In this document: in pieces, positions 47,226 to 58,720 of the stretch
How positions within the stretch are numbered: position 1 is the first letter of the stretch
Layout of the letters: each line of letters starts with the position of its first letter
Origin: Cherax quadricarinatus
Lineage: Eukaryota; Arthropoda; Malacostraca; Decapoda; Parastacidae
DNA length: 64,000 bases
Direction: 5' to 3'
Assembly: GCF_038502225.1 (NCBI RefSeq)
Contig: NC_091369.1
Span: forward strand, 12,456,002-12,520,001
The notes under the pieces: generated by a model
Told to the model about the DNA's origin: nothing
Databases searched by the model: none
What the model saw: only the letters and a program-made list of their open reading frames with translations
Program-made: the position numbers and the translations under genes

Positions 47226-48090
47226 GTTCAATGAGAACAAATTTCAGTTACTACGTTATTGAAGGATTGAGGAAATAACAAATCGGAGCACAAGACAAAC
47301 TCAAGTCACTCTTTAGAGCACAAGTCTCATGTGAGAGACCTGTGAGTGGTAATATAAATAATATAAAATCTCAAGTTCAAGTAGTACAGCAATGTCATTA
47401 TTGCAACTGAAAGGGATGTGATAGGTTGGATAGCTAGAACCTTTAAAACAAGAGATGCCATGGCAGTGATGACACTCTTCAAGTCATTCGTTTTCTCTAG
47501 GCTGGAATATTGCTGTGTAATAACGGCCCCTTCAATGCAGGCGAAATTACTAAGCTACAAAATCTAGATAACCTTCACAGCTCGTATTAACTCATTCTAG
47601 CACCTACATTACCGGGAACGCTTAAGTCCCTTAACCTGTACTCCTTGGAACGTAGGCGAGAAAGATACATAAGCTACATCTGGAAGATACTGGAAGAATT
47701 GGTCCCAACAAATCACTTCATATGAACACAAGAGGATTGACAGATTGTACAGGATACCTCTAGTGAAAAGCAGGGGAGAGATTATTTGAGTCTGCTTACT
47801 TTAAGCATGAGTATACTTAGAGAGAACTCAATAAGTGTAAAGGGTCCACGACTCTTCAACACCCTCTCTTCATGCATAAGGTGAATTACCAACAAATCCC
47901 CGGTTGTGTTCAAGACGGAACTCGACAAATTCCCCAAGTCAGTTCCTGATAAGCCGGGCTGTGGTGCATACGTTGGCCTGTGAGCAGCTGACATTAACAA
48001 CCTGATCGATCAAGCCAGCAACCGAGAGGACTGGTCTGGGATCGGGCCGCGGGAGCGATGACCCGGAAGCGACTACAGGTAACCTATAAG

Positions 48091-49118
48091 TAACCACCAC
48101 TGGGAGAAGCAGCACCACCACCTCCGGCACCAGCAGTAGTAGTACATCAGTAGCAACAGCAGTAGTACCACATTAATACCAACAGCAGGAGCACCGCCAT
48201 CAGCATCAACAGTCTGACCACTTTCCACACCAAGAGCAGCAGCACCACCACGTCAAAACCACCACTGACAAAAGTACCACCACGTCAGTTCCGGCAAAAG
48301 CAACAGCAGCAAACACAGTAACGTGGGCAGCAGCGCGAGGGAGACAAACAGCATTAGCGTGACCGCCTGGGGAGCACCACGCCCTAGTCTCATTGCGCGT
48401 GCCTGAACAAGGTCCTGGTGGAGGGAGAGAGGGAGGAGTGGAGGGCACTGAGGGAGAGTGTCTTGGTGCTACGCCAGTGTTGTTGTGCAGGCTCGGAGAG
48501 ACTGCCGTCACTCTTCTTCCACTCCTGCTATTCCACAATCCGTGTCTATCATACGCATTGGTTGACGTGTGTCTTCCGACCCGACTCTTGTGGGTGTAAG
48601 GAGGTCAGTGAAGGATTAAGTCTGGGTGAGGTGCCGGAGGCTACACACCTGATCTACACCACAACACATGTTTACAAATCGTGTAGTGACACGTGCTTGG
48701 AAAAAAAAAGAGTAAAATTGTAAAGAAAAAATCAGAGAATAGTTTCATGTGTGCGCATGACAAGAAGTGTGCCGCGACCTGAGAAGTGTCGGTCAAGCCA
48801 CGAGAGGAAGAAGGTAAGTACTCACGATTGTCACTCTCTTTACCTGACAGGTTTTGATAAGCAAGTGGGTGAGTTAGATGTTAGGAATGGAGCTATTGTT
48901 TGTAAGCAAACTTGGGCACACCCACAGTGTGCGCCTGTCCTGTGGTTATCATGTGCTGTACGAGTGTTTACACTGTGGGAACACCCACAGCATGCGCCTT
49001 ACATAGAGGAAACCAAGGCTAGCTTGGTTTCCCTGCGGTATTCAATTCCTTCCATCTCACAGAATGGGTTTCTTATACAAGGGGGCGCAAATCGGACCTT
49101 TTTTTGGGGGGTTATCCT
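48091..49118. other. Unassigned DNA, left part CAG/CAC-rich
   Basis: 48095-48310 is triplet-rich. AAGGTAAGTA at about 48810 resembles a splice donor, but no supported exon precedes it. No gene called. Confidence 0.4.
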
Positions 49119-49275
49119 AGGTAATCAGTCCTTCAGCCTGAGGGACTGATTACCTCAAACTCTCTTTTTCCGCCGTCCTTCTTTGTATTGGACTGAAGAA
49201 GCCACTGGCTGGCAAAACGTTTCCTAAATAAAAATTCCCAAGTGTCGCAGAAGTGTCTCATTCTTTAACTTGTCG
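49119..49275. repeat. Palindrome plus ACGTTTC dispersed repeat D
   Basis: AGGTAATCAGTCCTTCAG and CTGAGGGACTGATTACCT pair around one C (49119-49155, one mismatch). Then GGACTGAAGAAGCCACTGGC, GGCAAAACGTTTCCTAAATA and CCCAAGTGTCGCAGAAGTGT, as at 62.3 kb. Confidence 0.75.
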
Positions 49276-49714
49276 GTTTTTCAAACCATTTACATCACAA
49301 TGTATGATAATTGTACTTAAGTGTACCTGTGCCTAAATGAACTTACAATGCGATCAGTAGTTACAACAGGTTCCTAGGTGGACTTCCAGCACCTGTGGAA
49401 GTTACTATTGCTTGGGAACTGTCTCCCAAGATGACTATCGTATCACAGGAGAATATGTAAATTGTGTGGAGGGAATAGTGTCTTATAAGAAACGAAAAAA
49501 TATTATTATACTCAGATAACCGACTCTTCATCCATCTACACCACCTGCGTTCTTAGTGGGTGAAGCACCACCTGCGTGCCAGTGGGTGATGCACCACCTG
49601 TGTTCTAGACTATGCTCACCCATATTCTAGACTGTGCTCACCAGTGTTCCAGACTATGCTCATTTTTGCTACAATTCTGTCTTCTTCCTGCTGCTTTACG
49701 GGACTACACGTCAC

Positions 49715-49860
49715 CGTGTTGGTGAAGGTTCTTGATCCCAGAAATCGGAGGTATCCACCCACTCCCATGCATCAAGCCTTGTCACCTCCCATAAACCTGG
49801 CTCTTTGTGACTTACGGGGTTAGCGCTTCTCTTCGGCCCTAATAACCTCAGGGACTAGAA
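49715..49860 (+). mobile_element. SINE-like S2, diverged copy
   Basis: GTTGGTGAAGGTTCTTGATC, CAAGCCTTGTCACCTCCCAT, GACTTACGGGGTTAGCGCTT and CTAATAACC. Confidence 0.6.
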
Positions 49861-50894
49861 CATGTCTATTCCAGAACGTGTGAGAAGATCTATTCCTTAA
49901 TCTATTGCGTCTATTCTTTCAGTGGTTCGCTGCACCCGTTCTACCCTAGTTAATTGTGGATGGGGGGAAAGTTGATGGGGATAGATTACAGTCATTTAGG
50001 TAAGACACGTGGCTTTAATGAGAGCCATGGCTCAGGTGACTAGAAAGAACAGGTAAGAGGGAGGCAGTTAGGGAGAGGATTTGTTGTGGTTGTTGAGGTT
50101 CTCTAACGAGTGGGGAAGAGGGGAGGAGAGAGAGGGGGGAGGGTGTTTTGTTTGTCAGGTAAGAGTATGGTGACTCCTGAAGCTGTCTTTAAAACACCGT
50201 AGGAGGGAAGGATGTTTTGTTCGTCAGGAAAGAATATGTGTGATTGTTTTTTTAACTATCTTGCTCTCGAGGTCACCGCTCAATACATTAAAAATTATTT
50301 ATTAGTTGAATAAATACAAAGTATTTGCATCAGATTTAATACATAAAGTCACGGTCCTCCATTTCTGTAGTTTCGTTTATATGCGTTATTTGCTTCAGTG
50401 TTTATGCTATTACGTATCTTAACATTATTAGTTAACCTGTTCCAGTCTTTTTCACCTACTGTATATAAAATGTATATAATGCATGGCTGCATACAATGGT
50501 TACATCAAAATTAGGATCATTTTCCCTAAATGACTGGCTCCTCAAGGTGAGATTACTTGGCCAAATTTGGTAATTTTGTTGAAATGATTTAGGCTTAGCT
50601 GCTTCATTATCTGCCACTTGTAACATTTCTAAATTTTTGCGGTTTTGAGAGATTCACATTTCTTCGCTAATACAAGTGATCTCAGAAGCATTCCTCAGTC
50701 ATCGATTGTTCAGTTGTCTGATATTTAATCTCCCGTCGGTCGATGCATGCAGGGGGATGAGATGAATGCTGGCTGCCTTGGATCAAAACGTCTAGCGTTG
50801 GCTGGGCGCCAAGGTGTTGGTCCAGTAGGGTACGGTGGTTAGAGCACTGCGTATCTTGTTCGTAGGTTCCAGTCTCCTTCGACCAGAGATTAGT

Positions 50895-50896
<2 letters not shown>
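49861..50896. other. Unassigned non-coding DNA
   Basis: No motif-bearing frame. GTTTTGTTCGTCAGG-AAGA occurs twice (50145 and 50215). Confidence 0.4.

Positions 50897-50961
<65 letters not shown>
50897..50961. repeat. (TA)n tract at the 3' end of LINE C
   Basis: About 32 TA units, then a T-rich run and the LINE C tail. Confidence 0.97.
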
Positions 50962-50965
<4 letters not shown>

Positions 50966-51225
50966 ATTTATTTTATTATTTTATTATCACACCGGCCGAT
51001 TCCCACCAAGGCAGGGTGGCCCGAAAAAGAAAAACTTTCACCATCATTCACTCCATCACTGTCTTGCCAGAAGGGTGCTTTACACTACAGTTTTTAAACT
51101 GCAACATTAACACCCCTCCTTCAGAGTGCAGGCACTGTACTTCCCATCTCCAGGACTCAAGTCCGGCCTGCCGGTTTCCCTGAATCCCTTCATAAATGTT
51201 ACTTTGCTCACACTCCAACAGCACG
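50962..51225 (-). mobile_element. LINE C 3' untranslated region
   Basis: Between the stop codon of the RT frame and (TA)n. Contains CACCGGCCGATTCCCACCAA, GGCAGGGTGGCCC and AAAAAGAAAAACTTTC near the tail. The same blocks end the element at 53.65 kb. Confidence 0.75.
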
Positions 51226-52570
51226 TCAAGTATTAAAAACTATTTGTCTCCATTCACTCCTATCAAACACGCTCACGCATGCCTGCTGGAAGTCCAAGCC
51301 CCTCGCACACAAAACCTCCTTTACCCCCTCCCTCCAACCCTTCCTAGGCCGACCCCTACCCCGCCTTCCTTCCACTACAGACTGATACACTCTTGAAGTC
51401 ATTCTGTTTCGCTCCATTCTCTCTACATGTCCGAACCACCTCAACAACCCTTCCTCAGCCCTCTGGACAACAGTTTTGGTAATCCCGCACCTCCTCCTAA
51501 CTTCCAAACTACGAATTCTCTGCATTATATTCACACCACACATTGCCCTCAGACATGACATCTCCACTGCCTCCAGCCTTCTCCTCGCTGCAACATTCAT
51601 CACCCACGCTTCACACCCATATAAGAGCGTTGGTAAAACTATACTCTCATACATTCCCCTCTTTGCCTCCAAGGACAAAGTTCTTTGTCTCCACAGACTC
51701 CTAAGTGCACCACTCACTCTTTTTCCCTCATCAATTCTATGATTCACCTCATCTTTCATAGACCCATCCGCTGACACGTCCACTCCCAAATATCTGAATA
51801 CGTTCACCTCCTCCATACTCTCTCCCTCCAATCTGATATTCAATCTTTCATCACCTAATCTTTTTGTTATCCTCATAACCTTACTCTTTCCTGTATTCAC
51901 CTTTAATTTTCTTCTTTTGCACACCCTACCAAATTCATCCACCAATCTCTGCAACTTCTCTTCAGAATCTCCCAAGAGCACAGTGTCATCAGCAAAGAGC
52001 AGCTGTGACAACTCCCACTTTGTGTGTGATTCTTTATCTTTTAACTCCACGCCTCTTGCCAAGACCCTCGCATTTACTTCTCTTACAACCCCATCTATAA
52101 ATATATTAAACAACCACGGTGACATCACACATCCTTGTCTAAGGCCTACTTTTACTGGGAAAAAATTTCCCTCTTTCCTACATACTCTAACTTGAGCCTC
52201 ACTATCCTCGTAAAAACTCTTCACTGCTTTCAGTAACCTACCTCCTACACCATACACTTGCAACATCTGCCACATTGCCCCCCTATCCACCCTGTCATAC
52301 GCCTTTTCCAAATCCATAAATGCCACAAAGACCTCTTTAGCCTTATCTAAATACTGTTCACTTATATGTTTAACTGTAAACACCTGGTCCACACACCCCC
52401 TACCTTTCCTAAAGCCTCCTTGTTCATCTGCTATCCTATTCTCCGTCTTACTCTTAATTCTTTCAATTATAACTCTACCATACACTTTACCAGGTACACT
52501 CAACAGACTTATCCCCCTATAATTTTTGCACTCTCTTTTATCCCCTTTGCCTTTATACAAAGGAACTATG
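51226..52570 (-). CDS. LINE C reverse transcriptase (RTE-like), 5'-truncated but open
   Basis: A minus frame of about 447 codons with no stop. It reads CIVPLYKGKGDKRECKNYRG and ISLLS at the start, GGFRKGRGCVDQVF, FVAFMDLEKAYDRVDR (first catalytic Asp), GLRQGCVMSPWLFNIFIDGV, LLFADDTVLLGDSE (catalytic FADD), LKVNTGKSKVM and FRYLGVDVSADG. After the RT it shows LLYGCEAWV, LRAMCGV, LLRWFGHVERM and GRRGRGRPRKGWREGV, the C-terminal signature I associate with RTE-like elements. All core RT motifs are intact. The N-terminal endonuclease is missing: the frame meets TGCATATATATA at 52570, where the element is truncated. A functional RT domain is plausible, but the element could not move on its own. Confidence 0.9.
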
Positions 52571-52755
52571 CATATATATATATATATTAGTGAAACTCTA
52601 GGTAAACATTAACCTGACTTAACTTCATTAACCCAAACCTAAATTAATGTTGGAAAATTCGTAATAGTCATATTTAAACCAGTAACCAAACATACTGCCT
52701 GAATAACTCTTGACATCGGTAATTTGAAAAGATTGTGATGTTGCCTGATACCTTC

Positions 52756-52867
52756 CATACCTACCTACCCACCTACCCACCTACCTACCTACCCACCTAC
52801 CTACCCACCTACCTACCCACCTACCTACCCACCTACCTACCCACCTACCTACCCACCTACCTACCTG
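52756..52867. repeat. (CTACCTACCCAC)n 12-bp repeat
   Basis: About nine 12-bp steps of CTACCTACCCAC with CTAC at both edges. Confidence 0.95.
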
Positions 52868-53034
52868 GAGTATGCTACAATGGTCAGTGCACCCTAGGTT
52901 CAGGATATATCTTAGCATCCTGTTTTGGATTGCTCTCAGACTTTTTGGTTAGAGCTGATTACCACAAGGAGTAACCTACACGACACTGCGAATGAGGCAG
53001 AGGTTTGCATGTCTTGCATGGTAAGCACTGTGCC

Positions 53035-53135
53035 CGAGACACACTCTTAGCACAGTGGTAGAGCCTTCAACTCACAACCCAAATGACCCGGGTCGAAAAC
53101 CTGGGAAGGGAGAGATGTATAGGTAAGTCTAACAC
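53035..53135 (+). mobile_element. tRNA-like SINE head
   Basis: TTAGCACAGTGGTAGAGCCT (A-box-like) and GACCCGGGTCGAAAACCTGG (B-box-like) lie about 35 bp apart. No cloverleaf is evident, so a tRNA-derived SINE is preferred over a tRNA gene. Confidence 0.55.
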
Positions 53136-53562
53136 CTCACTAGTCATATCTAGCTGTAAATTGATGCCTATGAGTTATGAAAACAGAAATGTTGTAGAAC
53201 AAACTTGAAGAGGAACGTTTTGTTATGTGGAGTGTTATCAAGTCATGGGCAGGTCACAGGTCATGATTTTAAAGCCTTACATTTCATCCACGTATAATTA
53301 TTATAAACAGTCATGGGGTCGCACCCCGGGAATGGACATATTCCCAGCTGAGAGAAGCTACACTGCCTTTGAAATGAAATTTTATTCTGTCATTAGTTTT
53401 ACGTATATTATATACAATTCGCCTGTCAACAAGAATCTAAGGATATCCCTTGATATGTTTCACTTAAATTACCATAACTTACATGTGGAAAAAAAAGTCT
53501 TTTCCACGCACCGTCAGCAAGTTATCCAGGCGGCAGGTTTAGTGACTAAAATATAACCACTA

Positions 53563-53563
<1 letters not shown>
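53136..53563. other. Unassigned DNA
   Basis: Part (GGGAATGGACATATTCCCAG) forms a short palindrome. A 109-codon frame has no motif. Confidence 0.4.

Positions 53564-53647
<84 letters not shown>
53564..53647. repeat. (TA)n tract
   Basis: About 42 TA units at the left edge of repeat H. Confidence 0.97.
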
Positions 53648-53649
<2 letters not shown>

Positions 53650-54117
53650 TTTCTTTCTTTCAACACACCGGCCGTATCCCACCAAGGCAGGGTGGCCCAA
53701 AAAGAAAAACGAAAGTTTCTCTTTTAAATTTAGTAATTTATACGGGAGAAGGGATTACAAGCCCCTTGCTCCCGGCATTTTAGTCGCCTCTTACAAAACG
53801 CATGGCTTACGGAGGAAGAATTCTGTTCCACTTCCCCATGGAGATAAGAGGAAATAAACAAGAACAAGAATTAGAAAGAAAATAGAAGAATACCCAGAGG
53901 AGTGTGTATATATATGCTTGTACATGTATGTGTAGTGTGACCTAAGTGTAAGTAGAAGTAGCAAGACGTACCTGAAATCTTGCATGTTTATGAGACAGAA
54001 AAAAAGACACCAGCAATCTTACCATCATGTAAAACAATTACAGGTTTTCGTTTTACACTCACTTGGCAGGACGGTAGTACCTCCCTGGGTGGTTGCTGTC
54101 TACCAACCTACTACCTA

Positions 54118-54119
<2 letters not shown>
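53648..54119 (-). mobile_element. Repeat H: putative SINE sharing the LINE C tail, (TA)n on both sides
   Basis: Starts (plus strand) with ACACCGGCCGTATCCCACCA, AGGCAGGGTGGCCC and AAAAAGAAAAACGAAAG, nearly the same as the LINE C 3' end. It continues with ACAAGCCCCTTGCTCCCGGC, GAATTCTGTTCCACTTCCCC and ATGGAGATAAGAGGAAATAA, ending CTACCAACCTACTACCTAGG. No ORF. (TA)n flanks both ends. A non-autonomous element mobilised by LINE C through a shared 3' tail would look like this. Confidence 0.65.

Positions 54120-54207
<88 letters not shown>
54120..54207. repeat. (TA)n tract
   Basis: About 44 TA units at the right edge of repeat H. Confidence 0.97.
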
Positions 54208-54210
<3 letters not shown>

Positions 54211-54259
54211 CGGTTTCAAAGGAATGTAGTAATAATAGCTCTGAGGTAGATCACTCGGA

Positions 54260-54420
54260 TCACAACCGGTGTACCCGGTGTCAAGCCCTGAGTGTGTGCA
54301 AGTCTCCTAACGCATGTTACCCAACACTGAGTGGATTCTTGTGAGTTAGTCGGCTGCTGTGAGTTGCATCCTGGGGGAAGACCTCAAGACTCCAATGGAA
54401 ATGAGCTACACTGCCTTTTT
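54260..54420 (+). mobile_element. Diverged SINE S1
   Basis: GGTGTACCCGGTGTCAAGCC, GTTAGTCGGCTGCTGTGAGT, TGCATCCTGGGGGAAGACCT and CTCCAATGGAAATGAGCTAC follow the order of the 62.8-kb copy. Confidence 0.6.
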
Positions 54421-54571
54421 TGTTTTGGAGTTAACCTGGACTATTAATTCTTCATTGTTAATAGCTCGAATAGATTGGTTTTACTGGGGTTAAAAACCTA
54501 GATACGACACGAGAGTTTAATTAATTAAGGCTGCTTGTCACCTGTGCACCTTCGGTTTAATCCGCACTACT

Positions 54572-56540
54572 GCAGTTATCACTACCACAGTTATCACTAC
54601 CACACTCATTACCACAGTTATCACTACCACACTCATCATTACCACAGTTATCACTAACACACTCATTACCACAGTTATCACTACCACACTCATCATTACC
54701 ACAGTTATCACTACCACAGTTATCACTATCACACTCATTACCACAGTTATCACTACCACACTCATCATTACCACAGTTATCACTACCACACTCATTACCA
54801 CAGTTATCACTACCACACTCATCATTACCACAGTTATCACTACCACACTCATCATTACCACAGTTATCACTACCACACTCATCATTACCACAGTTATCAC
54901 TACCACACTCATCATTACCACAGTTATCACTACCACACTCATCATTACCACAGTTATCACTACCACACTCATCATTACCACAGTTATCACTACCACACTC
55001 ATCATTACCACAGTTATCACTACCACACTCATCATTACCACAGTTATCACTACCACACGCATCATTACCACAGTTATCACTACCACACGCATCATTACCA
55101 CAGTTATCACTACCACACTCATCATTACCACAGTTATCACTACCACACTCATCATTACCACAGTTATCACTACCACACTCATCATTACCACAATTATCAC
55201 TACCACACTCATCATTACCACAGTTATCACTACCACAGTCATCATTACCACAGTTATCACTACCACACTCATCATTACCACAGTTATCACTACCACAGTC
55301 ATCATTACCACAGTTATCACTACCACACTCATCATTACCACAGTTATCACTACCACACTCATCATTACCACAATTATCACTACCACACTCATCATTACCA
55401 CAGTTATCACTACCACAGTCATCATTACCACAGTTATCACTACCACACTCATCATTACCACAGTTATCACTACCACAGTCATCATTAGCACAGTTATCAC
55501 TACCACACGCATCATTACCACAGTTATCACTACCACAGTCATCATTACCACAGTTATCACTACCACACTCATCATTACCACAGTTATCACTACCACACTC
55601 ATCATTACCACAATTATCACTACCACACTCATCATTACCACAGTTATCACTACCACAGTCATCATTACCACAGTTATCACTACCACACTCATCATTACCA
55701 CAGTTATCACTACCACAGTCATCATTACCACAGTTATCACTACCACAGTCATCATTACCACAGTTATCACTACCACACTCATCATTACCACAGTTATCAC
55801 TACCACAGTCATCATTACCACAGTTATCACTACCACACGCATCATTACCACAGTTATCACTACCACAGTCATCATTACCACAGTTATCACTACCACACGC
55901 ATCATTACCACAGTTATCACTACCACACTCATCATTACCACAGTTATCACTACCACACGCATCATTACCACAGTTATCACTACCACACTCATCATTACCA
56001 CAGTTATCACTACCACACTCATCATTACCACAGTTATCACTACCACACTCATCATTACCACAGTTATCACTACCACACTCATCATTACCACAGTTATCAC
56101 TACCACACTCATCATTACCACAGTTATCACTACCACACTCATCATTACCACAGTTATCACTACCACACGCATCATTACCACAGTTATCACTACCACAGTC
56201 ATCATTACCACAGTTATCACTACCACACTCATCATTACCACAGTTATCACTACCACACGCATCATTACCACAGTTATCACTACCACAGTCATCATTACCA
56301 CAGTTATCACTACCACACGCATCATTACCACAGTTATCACTACCACAGTCATCATTACCACAGTTATCACTACCACACTCATCATTACCACAGTTATCAC
56401 TACCACACTCATCATTACCACAATTATCATTACCACACGCATCATTACCACAGTTATCACTACCACACTCATCATTACCACAGTTATCACTACCACACTC
56501 ATCATTACCACAGTTATCACTACCACAGTCATCACTTCAG
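54572..56540. repeat. 30-bp minisatellite, about 65 units (2 kb)
   Basis: Unit CAGTTATCACTACCACACTC plus ATCATTACCA. One triplet varies among CTC, GTC and CGC. CAATTATC variants recur at 55191, 55371 and 55611. The left end has shorter units (CATTACCA, CACTATCA). Ten codons per unit keep a Val/Met/Thr-rich minus frame open for 705 codons; this is an artefact. Confidence 0.98.
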
Positions 56541-56677
56541 TCATATCTTTACTATATTCGATACAGTCCACTACAGCCTTATCTTCATTACTACAGTCAT
56601 CACTGTAGTTGTCATTAGTCATCACTACAGCCTTTATGTACACCACTACTGTCATCAGTAGTTTATCTTAACTATAG

Positions 56678-56688
<11 letters not shown>

Positions 56689-56770
<82 letters not shown>
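56689..56770. repeat. (CA)n tract at the truncated end of a LINE A copy
   Basis: 41 uninterrupted CA units, followed at once by LINE A sequence GGAGAAAGATCTAGGAGTGA. Confidence 0.98.
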
Positions 56771-56772
<2 letters not shown>

Positions 56773-57436
56773 AGAAAGATCTAGGAGTGAGTATAATACC
56801 GAGTACGTCGCCAGAAGCACACATTAACCAGATAACTGCTGCGGCTTATGGGCGCCTGGCAAACCGGAGAATAGCGTTCCGGTACCTCAGTAAGGAATCG
56901 TTTAAGACTTCATACACTGTGTACGTCAGGCCCATACTGGAGTACGCAGCACCAGTTTTGAACCCACACCTGGTCAAACACTAAGAAATTAGAGAAAGTG
57001 CAAAGGTTTGCAACAAGGCTGGTTCCAGAGCTAAGGAGAATGTCCTGCGAAGAAAGGTTAAGAGAAATCGGTCTGACGACATTAGAGGACAGGAGGGTCA
57101 GGGGAGACATGATTACGACATACAAAATACTGCGTGGAATAGACAAGGTGGACAGAGACAGGATGTTCCAGAGATGGGACACAGAAACAAGGGGTCACAA
57201 TTGGAAGCTGAAGACTCAGATGAGTCAGAGGGATGTTAGGAAGTATTTCTTCAGCCACAGAGTTGTTAAGAAGTGGAATAGTCTGGCAAGAGATGTAGTG
57301 GAGGCAGGAACCATACATAGTTTTAAGACGCGGTATGATAAAGCTCATGGAGCAGGGAGAGAGTACCCAGTAGCGGTCAGTGAAGAGGCGGGGCAAGGAC
57401 CCGAGTCTCGACCCCTGCAACCACAATTAGGCGACT
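56771..57436 (+). pseudogene. LINE A ORF2 C-terminal half, (CA)n on both sides
   Basis: Frames on the plus strand give EAHINQITAAAYGRLANRRI, AFRYLSKESFKTSYTVYVRP and ILEYAAPVLNPHLVKH then a stop. A shifted frame continues with VQRFATRLVPELRRMSCEER-like sequence, LREIGLTTLEDRRVRGDMIT, TYKILRGIDKVDRDRMFQRW, RDVRKYFFSHRVVKKWNSLA and RPLQPQLGDY. This is the thumb/C-terminal region of a CR1/L2-like LINE. One frameshift near 56984 separates the halves. It ends in a (CA)n tail at 57437-57456. Confidence 0.88.
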
Positions 57437-57599
57437 ACACACACACACACACACATACAACAGGCCTAGTGTCTAATCGACATGTACCTAGGACAAGATG
57501 GTAACTAACACATACAGGGATAATAAGACAGTTGTGTGAGCCTTAGGGTTTAGCGCTTAATTATACTAATAAAGCAAGGCTAAAATATCAAGAGAGACG

Positions 57600-58060
57600 A
57601 CAATAAAATGGAACGAACTTTATTTTTCATTAGTCACCATGAACAGCTTTGTCGTGAAGGAGCTGGGGTATGGTAGACAGCTCTCCATGTTTCATCCCCT
57701 ATTACAGATCGCTGATTAAAATTTTCCTCAGTCCAGCTTCATCAACTCAAGATTCTCCTCCGAACATCACATCCAGTTTCCCTTCATTTCGGGAGTCAAC
57801 ATTTTCGGCACCCGACGAGCACAGACTTTGCTTATATACAAGTATTGGTGGAGAGCGATTTCAACTGAGCCATAACTGATCCACAGAGTGTTCGCTACCT
57901 GACGCACCGTCACGCTTCGATCCTATATCACAATTCGCTCCGCGGCCTCAATGTTTACCTTGTTTATTGATGTGGAAGGTCTGCCAGACCTCGAATAGTC
58001 TTAGATTTCCTGCCACGACGGAATTCTGCAGCCCAGCCCACTGGTCCTGGTAATTTAGAT
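57600..58060 (-). pseudogene. mariner-like transposase fragment
   Basis: Minus strand, in order: WAAEFRRGRKS, then after a frameshift SGRPSTSINKVNIEAAERIV, DRSVTVRQVANTLWISYGSV, EIALHQYLYISKVCARRVPK, MLTPEMK, CSEENLELMKLD and FNQRSVIGDETWRAVYH. These match the helix-turn-helix DNA-binding part and the first catalytic Asp block (GDETW) of mariner/SETMAR-type transposases, which cut and paste DNA elements. At least three in-frame stops and one frameshift are visible. The later catalytic residues and inverted ends are absent. An inactive 5' portion. Confidence 0.85.
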
Positions 58061-58254
58061 TCAGATTTTGCCACCGAAGTGGCTGGTTTATTGTTCACCC
58101 CATATCCATCCTGTGAACGGTAGTGCAAGAGCATATGGATACACAAAAGGCCTAGGAACTAGGCCCCAAAAGGGCAACAGGAGTTCATCTGGATTTATAT
58201 CTACAGTTATCAATAACAACCCTAGTCCTGGTGAGCAGTGATCATGCCAGCATC

Positions 58255-58360
58255 AGTCTCTACCTGGAGGGTGTTCCGGTCGGTCAGCGCCCCTGCGGCC
58301 AGGTCCTTGCTCAGGTCTCCCGGTGGATCAGAGCCAGATCAGTCAGGCAGATTTTTCTCT
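58255..58360 (-). mobile_element. LINE B 3'-end scrap
   Basis: CTACCTGGAGGGTGTTCCGG, GCGCCCCTGCGGCCAGGTCC and CTCCCGGTGGATCAGAGCCA, as at 34.0 and 35.2 kb. Confidence 0.7.
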
Positions 58361-58394
58361 AGTGTTAAAATTTATGACAGCACCGGTGTTTAAT

Positions 58395-58720
58395 TTTCAT
58401 GTTTTTAAGTGAGACACGTGTGCAACAGTTGAGTATCTATTCCGAAACGTTTCGCCTACACAGTAGGCTTCTTCAGTCTGGAACAGTGTTCCAGACTATA
58501 GAGCAAAACTCTTCTCCAGGCTGAGGCTGACCGCCTCAAAGCTATGTCTTCGAGGATGATGGACTGATTACATTGTCTTCTTTACTGCTTCTGCTGCCTT
58601 CTCTGTACTCAACTGAAGCCTACTGTGTAGGCGAAACGTTTCGGATTAAAGACACTTAACTGTTGCACATGTGTCTTACTGATCAACTTGTCGGTATTGT
58701 ATACCATTATCATATTCAAA
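58395..58720. repeat. Foldback repeat with two ACGTTTCG blocks
   Basis: GTGCAACAGTTGAGTATCTA, CCGAAACGTTTCGCCTACAC and AGTAGGCTTCTTCAGTC on the left; CTGAAGCCTACTGTGTAGGC, GAAACGTTTCGGATTAAAGA and AACTGTTGCACATGTGTCTT on the right, inverted. A private 10-bp-arm palindrome (AGTCTGGAAC/GTTCCAGACT) lies at 58475-58497. Confidence 0.8.

Larger units (their letters stand above)
44571..48090 (+). pseudogene. LINE B ORF2, RT to 3' end, broken by a minisatellite and a SINE
   Basis: Pieces of one LINE protein occur in order. VGIAYSDFAKAFDR and HGVISHKMR (RT motif with the first catalytic Asp) lie at 44810-44890. VLIPLLFFIIISDVDKDMNH lies at 45010-45070. After the 32-bp array come SFFSDRTRICIRMAIVKDT (degenerate FADD box) and ATDNNV to 47049. 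After a SINE comes MFNENKFQLLRY (47226 on). Then TFKTRDAMAVM-like, KSFVFSRLEYCCV-like and LERRRERYISYIWKILEELV pieces run to about 47700, and LNTRG, KGPRLFNTL and KTELDKFPKSVPDKPGCGAY to about 47980, in changing frames. The 3' end has ATCGGGCCGCGGGAGCG like other LINE B copies. Many stops; it cannot be active. Confidence 0.8.

Noticed and set aside
48805..48822. Exon end with a consensus splice donor AAGGTAAGTA
   Set aside because: No open, motif-bearing exon or matching acceptor nearby; a single donor-like word is weak evidence.
53035..53135. tRNA gene
   Set aside because: A- and B-box-like words are present, but no acceptor or anticodon stems could be drawn; it resembles a tRNA-derived SINE head.
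54538..56655. 705-codon Val/Met-rich minus frame resembling a membrane protein
   Set aside because: Translation of a 30-bp repeat; no start context or unique sequence.
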